Source of the DNA: Solirubrobacteraceae bacterium
GTDB lineage: Bacteria > Actinomycetota > Thermoleophilia > Solirubrobacterales > Solirubrobacteraceae
DNA length: 37,249 nucleotides
NCBI GenBank assembly: GCA_016462625.1
Contig: JAEMSV010000038.1
Coordinates: 1-37,249 of the forward strand
Reading direction: 5' to 3'
Both the position numbers and the translations under genes were made by a program. The notes beneath the pieces were generated by a model. The model was not told the origin of the DNA. It ran no database searches and saw nothing but the letters and a program-made list of their open reading frames with translations. Positions 30,013 to 37,249 of the stretch are shown one piece after another (position 1 is the stretch's first letter; every line of letters begins with the position of its first letter).

Positions 30013-31671
30013 ATGCCCAACGGAGCCCAGGCGCTCATGCGCACCCTCGTCGGTGCCGGCGTCACGACCTGCTTCACCAACCCCGGCACGTCGGAGATGC
30101 ACTTCGTCGCGGCCCTGGACTCCGCGCCCGAGATGCGCGCGGTGCTCGCGCTGTTCGAGGGGGTCGCCACCGGCGCCGCGGACGGCTACGCGCGGATGAC
30201 CGACCGCCCGGCGACGACGCTGCTGCACCTCGGCTCCGGCCTGGGGAACGGACTCGCCAACCTGCACAACGCCCGCAAGGCGAAGGTGCCGGTGCTGAAC
30301 ATCGTCGGCGACCACGCGACCTACCACGTCCGCTACGACGCGCAGCTGCAGTCCGACATCGAGACGGTCGCCCGCAACGTCTCACCGGGGTGGGTGCGGA
30401 CGTCGGCCAGCACCGAGGAGCTGTCTCGCGATGCCGCGGAGGCCGTCGCCGCCACCATGGGGCCGCCCGGCCAGGTGGCGACGCTCATCCTGCCCGCCGA
30501 CGTGTCGTGGGGCGATGGCGCGACGCCGGCCGCGGCGGTCCCGACCGCCGCGCGGGTGCCGGCGCCCCCAGACGTGGTCGCGTCGATCGCGTCCGCGCTG
30601 TCCGCGGGCGCGGACACCGCCATCCTGCTGGGCGGCCGTGCCCTGCGCGAACCCGGCCTCCTCGCGGCGGCCCGCGTGGCGGGGACCACCGGCGCCCGCG
30701 TCTACGCCGAGGTCTTCCCGACCCGTCTCGAACGGGGAGCGGGCCTGCCGCCCGTCGAACGGCTCGCGTACTTCGCGGAGCTGGCGTCGGTCCAGCTGGC
30801 CGGGATCAAGCACCTCGTGCTCGTCGATGCCAAGTCGCCGGTCTCGTTCTTCGCCTATCCCGGCAAGGCGAGCGACCTCGTGCCCGACGGGTGCACCGTC
30901 CATGAGCTGTCCTCACCCGAGCAAGACGCGGTCGGCAGCCTCGAGGCGCTCGCCGAGGCGCTCGGCGTGTCGTCCGCGACGCCGGCCCTGCAGCAGCCGT
31001 CCCGACCGGCGAGGCCGACCGGCCCGCTGACCGCGGACAAGGTCTGCCAGGCGGTCGGCGCACTGCTCCCCGAAGGGGCGATCATCTCCGACGAGGCGAT
31101 CACGTCGGGCCTCTCGCTGCCCACCCACACCGCCGGCGCGCCCCGCCACGACATCCTGACGCTCACCGGCGGGGCCATCGGCCAGGGCCTGCCCGTCGCC
31201 GTGGGTGCCGCGGTCGCGTGTCCCGGCCGGCCGGTGATCTCCCTGGAGGGCGAGGGCTCGGCGATGTACACGATCCAGTCCCTGTGGACGATGGTCCGTG
31301 AGCAGCTGGACGTCACCGTCGTGATCCTGAACAACCGCTCCTACGCGATCCTCGACATCGAGCTGGAGCGCGTGGGCGCGGACAACGACGGCCCCAAGGC
31401 GAAGTCGCTCTTCAATCTCGCCGGGCCCGATCTCGATTTCGTCGCACTCGGCACCGGCCTGGGCGTGCCGTCGGTCCGCGCGGAGACCGGCGAGGAGCTG
31501 ACGGCCGCGCTGGAGCACGCGCTCGCCGAGCCCGGCCCGCACCTCATCGAGGCGATGGTCCCGGTCGCGTTCAGCGGCTGGAAGCGCAAGGCCCTGCCGC
31601 ACGCGCTGCGGGCGCTCGGGGTGCTGCCGCAGCCCGTCGCGAAGGTCGTCCAGCGTCGGCTGGCGCCCTAG
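30013..31671 (+). CDS. Thiamine-diphosphate enzyme, acetolactate-synthase-large-subunit-like
   Basis: A 552-residue ThDP-dependent enzyme of the acetolactate synthase / benzoylformate decarboxylase group. The N-terminal PYR domain has the catalytic glutamate in LFEGVATGAADGYARM (Glu49) and NPGTSEMHFVAALD. A middle domain spans about residues 185-325. The C-terminal PP domain has TGGAIGQGLPVAVGAAVA and the cofactor motif, which reads GEGS (413-416) with NN at 440-441 instead of GDG...NN. The Asp-to-Glu change could affect metal binding. The reaction is not certain: no small subunit gene lies nearby, so branched-chain synthesis is unlikely. The ATG at 30013 is chosen because the upstream in-frame stretch overlaps the protease. 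Confidence 0.88.
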   Translation: MPNGAQALMRTLVGAGVTTCFTNPGTSEMHFVAALDSAPEMRAVLALFEGVATGAADGYARMTDRPATTLLHLGSGLGNGLANLHNARKAKVPVLNIVGDHATYHVRYDAQLQSDIETVARNVSPGWVRTSASTEELSRDAAEAVAATMGPPGQVATLILPADVSWGDGATPAAAVPTAARVPAPPDVVASIASALSAGADTAILLGGRALREPGLLAAARVAGTTGARVYAEVFPTRLERGAGLPPVERLAYFAELASVQLAGIKHLVLVDAKSPVSFFAYPGKASDLVPDGCTVHELSSPEQDAVGSLEALAEALGVSSATPALQQPSRPARPTGPLTADKVCQAVGALLPEGAIISDEAITSGLSLPTHTAGAPRHDILTLTGGAIGQGLPVAVGAAVACPGRPVISLEGEGSAMYTIQSLWTMVREQLDVTVVILNNRSYAILDIELERVGADNDGPKAKSLFNLAGPDLDFVALGTGLGVPSVRAETGEELTAALEHALAEPGPHLIEAMVPVAFSGWKRKALPHALRALGVLPQPVAKVVQRRLAP

Positions 31672-31686
31672 CGGCCCATCCACCGC

Positions 31687-31730
31687 GAACGTCGTTCTGC
31701 CGTCGCCAGGGCGACGGGGAACCGACGTTC
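31687..31730. terminator. Bidirectional terminator hairpin between the ThDP and TfoX-like genes
   Basis: Stems GAACGTCG/CGACGTTC (31687-31694, 31723-31730), TTC/GAA and CCGTCGCC/GGCGACGG (31700-31707, 31710-31717) form a nearly continuous 44-nt hairpin. It lies between convergent genes and overlaps the TfoX stop codon. Confidence 0.65.
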
Positions 31731-32091
31731 ACGTTGCGCGGGGCTTGCGACGGCTCGGCGCAGGGTCGCGCAGCGCGGCGTCGACGGCCTCGTCCACCAG
31801 GTCCGCCAGGAGCGCGCCATCGTCCAGGGCCTCGGCGGGCGCGCTGTAGTACCGCTCGACCGAGACCTCCCGCTTGCTGTTCGCGTACCGGAACGGCTGA
31901 CAGCCGGCCTTCACATAGGCAGGACGCGTCTCGTTGTCGACGCGGAGGTACAGCGTGTCGAGGATCATCGCGAACGGGACGTCCTCCCGCTGCAGGCTCC
32001 AGCCGCTGAACATCCGCTTGACCTCGACGGGCGGGCCGTACGGCTCGAGCAGCTCGGTGACGTGGTGCAACAGCTCGGGCGAGCGCGTCAT
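31729..32091 (-). CDS. TfoX N-terminal-domain protein
   Basis: A 120-residue protein with the TfoX_N/Sxy-like pattern: EVKRMFSGWSLQREDVPFAMILDTLYLRVDNETRPAYVKAGCQPFRYANSKREVSVERYYSAPAEALDDGALLADLVDEAVDAAL. This small fold is widespread; only some members act in competence, and most are uncharacterised. There is no DNA-binding or other extra domain, so a competence role is not implied. The ATG overlaps the stop of the upstream nucleotidyltransferase gene (TGATG), so the two are translationally coupled. The basic C-terminal tail is SRRKPRAT. Confidence 0.85.
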   Translation of the reverse strand: MTRSPELLHHVTELLEPYGPPVEVKRMFSGWSLQREDVPFAMILDTLYLRVDNETRPAYVKAGCQPFRYANSKREVSVERYYSAPAEALDDGALLADLVDEAVDAALRDPAPSRRKPRAT

Positions 32092-33113
32092 CAGAAGACA
32101 CCGTATTGCCGGACCAGCCGCGCCAGCGCGTCACGATCGAACAGCAGCGCCAGTAGCCCCTCCTCGATCTGCCGGCCCAGCCGGCGCGCCTCGATCCACG
32201 CGGCCGAGCGGTCCTCCTCGCCGCGGGTGAGGCCGCGCAGCTCGTCGCGGAACGCCTCGTCGTCGAGGCGTCCGAGGAACCGGTCGTAGGCCACGAGCGT
32301 CCGGACGCCCGCGTCGAATGCCTCGTGGCGCAGGAAGGCGTCCGCGATCCGGTCGACGGGCGGTGCGGCAAACGTCTCGACCAGCCAGATCCGCATCTCG
32401 TCGGCGGTGAGGTCGTGGCACTCGAGCACCGGAAGCAGCCCGCTCGCGTACAGGAGCTTGCGCGAGGTCCGGAGCTTCGCGGCCCGCAGCGCCCACTTGT
32501 CGTTGCTGCGCCGGTCTCGCTGCTTGCCCTCGAAGTCCACGCAGATCGTGCGCCAGTAGCGCGCGAGGTCGTTGAGCAGGAACCGCGGCGGGCGGTAGTC
32601 GCTCACGCGGGTGTCGACGTACGTCTCGATGACGGCTCGGCGCGCGGCCTCGTGCGCCTCGCCGCCCGCGATCGCCATCGACTCGAGGACAAGCAGCATC
32701 CGGCGGGTGAGGTTGTCGTTGTCGTCGGCTCGGCGCCCGATCCGCGTCACGAGGTGGTCGACGTAGGCGACGTCGTCGAACGCGCCCGACCGGCTCGGCG
32801 CCTTGTTCAGCACCTCGCCGACCTGGTCCGGGCTGGGGGAGACCGCGATGCGCGGATCCCCGCCGACCAGGACGACGAAGTCGTGGTCGCTGCCCGACGT
32901 CAGCTCCAGCCGGCCCCACGACCCCATGACGACGACCGAGACGTCGTCCTGCCGCGGGAGCTCCGCAAGCTTGGCCGCGGCATCATCGCGCTCGAGCAGC
33001 GAGCGCTTGCGAGCGGCCATGAGCTGCGGGAGCGGCTCGCCGCCGCGGGCGGCAAGCGCAGCCAGCCCGCCGCCCGAGGTCAGCTCGCGGAGACGGGTGC
33101 CTCGAGGATCCAC
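32091..33113 (-). CDS. Putative nucleotidyltransferase (GSxGR...SDxD type)
   Basis: A 340-residue protein. The beta-polymerase-like nucleotidyltransferase signature is SVVVMGSWGRLELTSGSDHDFVVLVGG (about residues 58-84), with the GS motif and two acidic residues (Asp76, Asp78). A long helical C-terminal half with conserved-looking DLARYWRTICVDFEGKQRDRR resembles DUF294/GlnD-like or DUF4037-like proteins. The substrate is unknown; it could be a protein, nucleotide or antibiotic. The GTG start at 33113 overlaps the upstream gene by 34 nt, and an ATG at 33020 is an alternative. It is coupled to the TfoX-like gene by an overlapping stop/start. Confidence 0.8.
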   Translation of the reverse strand: MDPRGTRLRELTSGGGLAALAARGGEPLPQLMAARKRSLLERDDAAAKLAELPRQDDVSVVVMGSWGRLELTSGSDHDFVVLVGGDPRIAVSPSPDQVGEVLNKAPSRSGAFDDVAYVDHLVTRIGRRADDNDNLTRRMLLVLESMAIAGGEAHEAARRAVIETYVDTRVSDYRPPRFLLNDLARYWRTICVDFEGKQRDRRSNDKWALRAAKLRTSRKLLYASGLLPVLECHDLTADEMRIWLVETFAAPPVDRIADAFLRHEAFDAGVRTLVAYDRFLGRLDDEAFRDELRGLTRGEEDRSAAWIEARRLGRQIEEGLLALLFDRDALARLVRQYGVF

Positions 33114-33763
33114 GGCACGTCGACGCAGCGGCTCAGCAGCGGCGCGAACAGCGCGGCGTGCTCATCCGTGAGCCCGATGTGGCGGCCGTCCGCAGACAGT
33201 GAGCTGAGATGGACCTCGCGCAGGCGCGAGGCGAAGCGGTCCATGAGCGCTTCTGCGAGCCCCATCGAGGGATCGAGCGACCACGCGTGCGCGATGTCGA
33301 AGCAGAAGCCGGCGTCGGGCAGGCGGGCGAACACGTCTGCGAGCTCGTCCGGGGTCTGCCCGAACGCCTTGCGGGCGTCCATGTTCTCGACCGCCACGCG
33401 CGAGCCGAGGGCGGCGAACGCGTCGTCGTCGCCCAGCGTGTCGGGGTGCACCACGATCGTCTCGACGCCGGGCGGGAGCCGGTCCAGCAGCGCGCGCAGG
33501 TGCGCGGGATCGCGCAGGCCCTTCGTCGGGGCGTGCACCGAGAGGTCACGGAACGGCAGGGCCGGCTCGAGGTCGAGGTAGGCGAGCAGGCCCTCGAACT
33601 CGCGCGCCTGGAGTGCCGAGAGCTCCGCGGCGTAGCTCGAGATCTCGTGCGCGGCGGCGACCTGGGCGGGCCAGTCTCCGCGCAGCCGGGCGAAGCATCC
33701 GGTCGACGCGCCGACGGGGTGGTGCGAAGCGAGCACCGAGCGGACTGAAGGGCTGGCGACCAT
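33080..33763 (-). CDS. Xylose-isomerase-like TIM-barrel protein
   Basis: A 227-residue TIM-barrel protein of the sugar-phosphate isomerase/epimerase/endonuclease IV group. Barrel strands and metal-ligand-like residues are seen in DLSVHAPTKG, ETIVVHPD, VAVENMD, FCFDIAHAW, REVHLSSL and VPWILEAP, which fits the family. The ATG at 33763 starts MVASPSVRSVLASHHPVGASTGCF. A GTG 12 nt upstream is an alternative (TAGCTT precedes it by 10 nt). The open frame upstream lacks conserved sequence and covers the rpoB promoter region. It heads a three-gene minus-strand unit with the nucleotidyltransferase and TfoX-like genes. Activity is unknown. Confidence 0.82.
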   Translation of the reverse strand: MVASPSVRSVLASHHPVGASTGCFARLRGDWPAQVAAAHEISSYAAELSALQAREFEGLLAYLDLEPALPFRDLSVHAPTKGLRDPAHLRALLDRLPPGVETIVVHPDTLGDDDAFAALGSRVAVENMDARKAFGQTPDELADVFARLPDAGFCFDIAHAWSLDPSMGLAEALMDRFASRLREVHLSSLSADGRHIGLTDEHAALFAPLLSRCVDVPWILEAPVSAS

Positions 33764-34080
33764 GGTCAGGTTCACAGAGGCAGCGAAGCTACCAGCGTCT
33801 GCGGCGGGGGTGGGCGGACACAGCCCGCAGTTACCGGACGAATCGCCGGATGGCGCGTTTTGGGCCATTCCCCTACAATCCCCGCGTCGGTCGATAGCCG
33901 TAGCCGCTCCAGTCGTAGACACGACATCGCGCCACATACGCGGTGTTCCGGGAGCGGGGTCCGTGAGAACCGACAGCCCCTGCTGGGGCATCACCTCGTT
34001 GTGCTAAATTGGCGAGTCCGCGTACTGAGCCTCCGTACGCCTCGCTGACCTCCCCTCCACCCCGCTGAGGAGCCGCTGTC
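33764..34080 (+). promoter_or_regulatory. rpoB upstream region: two -10 candidates, leader hairpin, Shine-Dalgarno
   Basis: This 317-bp gap holds TACAAT (33874-33879) and TAAATT (34005-34010; preceded by TGTGC, like an extended -10). The second would start transcription near 34017. A leader hairpin, GCGAG + GCGTAC (34012-34025) with GTACGC + CTCGC (34035-34045), follows at once. The Shine-Dalgarno GAGGAG (34067-34072) is 8 nt before the TTG start. Nothing coding is supported here. Confidence 0.5.

Positions 34081-37249
<3,169 letters not shown>

Noticed and set aside
33764..33994. N-terminal extension of the TIM-barrel gene to 33994
   Set aside because: The extra residues have no family similarity and cover the rpoB promoter region.

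Overview
The window looks like chromosomal DNA from a high-GC, monoderm actinobacterial lineage. The RpoB, L10 and NusG sequences, the abundance of GC-rich codons, GTG/TTG starts and the many apparently leaderless genes suggest the class Thermoleophilia (Solirubrobacter, Conexibacter or Patulibacter type). This assignment is inference; no 16S gene is present. Nothing looks like a phage, plasmid, CRISPR array, IS element or tRNA gene.

Layout. (1) 1-704: the 5' part of a multi-pass membrane protein on the minus strand. (2) 893-7794: a phosphate-uptake operon, pstS-pstC-pstA-pstB, whose junctions overlap or nearly touch. It continues into four accessory genes: a lipoprotein, a zinc-ribbon membrane protein, a coiled-coil/zinc-ribbon protein interrupted by a frameshift at a run of eight C, and a membrane-anchored phosphoesterase-fold protein that appears to have lost its metal ligands. 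(3) 7844-12194: a secreted coiled-coil protein, a PAS-PAS-GAF-GGDEF-EAL cyclic-di-GMP protein and a DUF4389 membrane protein. (4) 12264-18293: an efflux and regulator cluster with an MMPL exporter and divergent MarR, an HxlR regulator, an MFS exporter and divergent TetR, and a second TetR. (5) 18385-21807: a circularly permuted ATP-grasp, alpha-E and transglutaminase operon. (6) 21934-23594: a secreted lipase convergent with a third TetR. (7) 23717-27279: rpmG-secE-nusG-rplK-rplA-rplJ-rplL, with a terminator-like hairpin upstream of rpmG and an L10-leader-like structure before rplJ. (8) 27280-34080: about 6.8 kb that separates rplL from rpoB. It holds a long inverted repeat, two paralogous secreted subtilases, a ThDP enzyme, and a TfoX-like / nucleotidyltransferase / TIM-barrel gene group on the minus strand. 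(9) 34081-end: rpoB with a TTG start, running off the window.

How the genes work together. The pst genes form an ABC phosphate importer. The accessory genes are translationally linked to it, so they probably act at the cell surface in phosphate sensing or capture, although no chemistry can be assigned. The efflux genes are each paired with a regulator, and most of the intergenic gaps between them contain short palindromes overlapping or adjoining the promoters. A recurring feature is a TANNNT hexamer exactly 7 nt (sometimes 8-9 nt) upstream of the start codon with no Shine-Dalgarno sequence. It is seen at nine genes and implies leaderless mRNAs, especially for regulators.

Strongest leads: the pst-linked accessory module with its degenerate phosphoesterase, the C8 frameshift, the set of leaderless promoters, the 117-nt inverted-repeat element after rplL, and the putative attenuator before rpmG.
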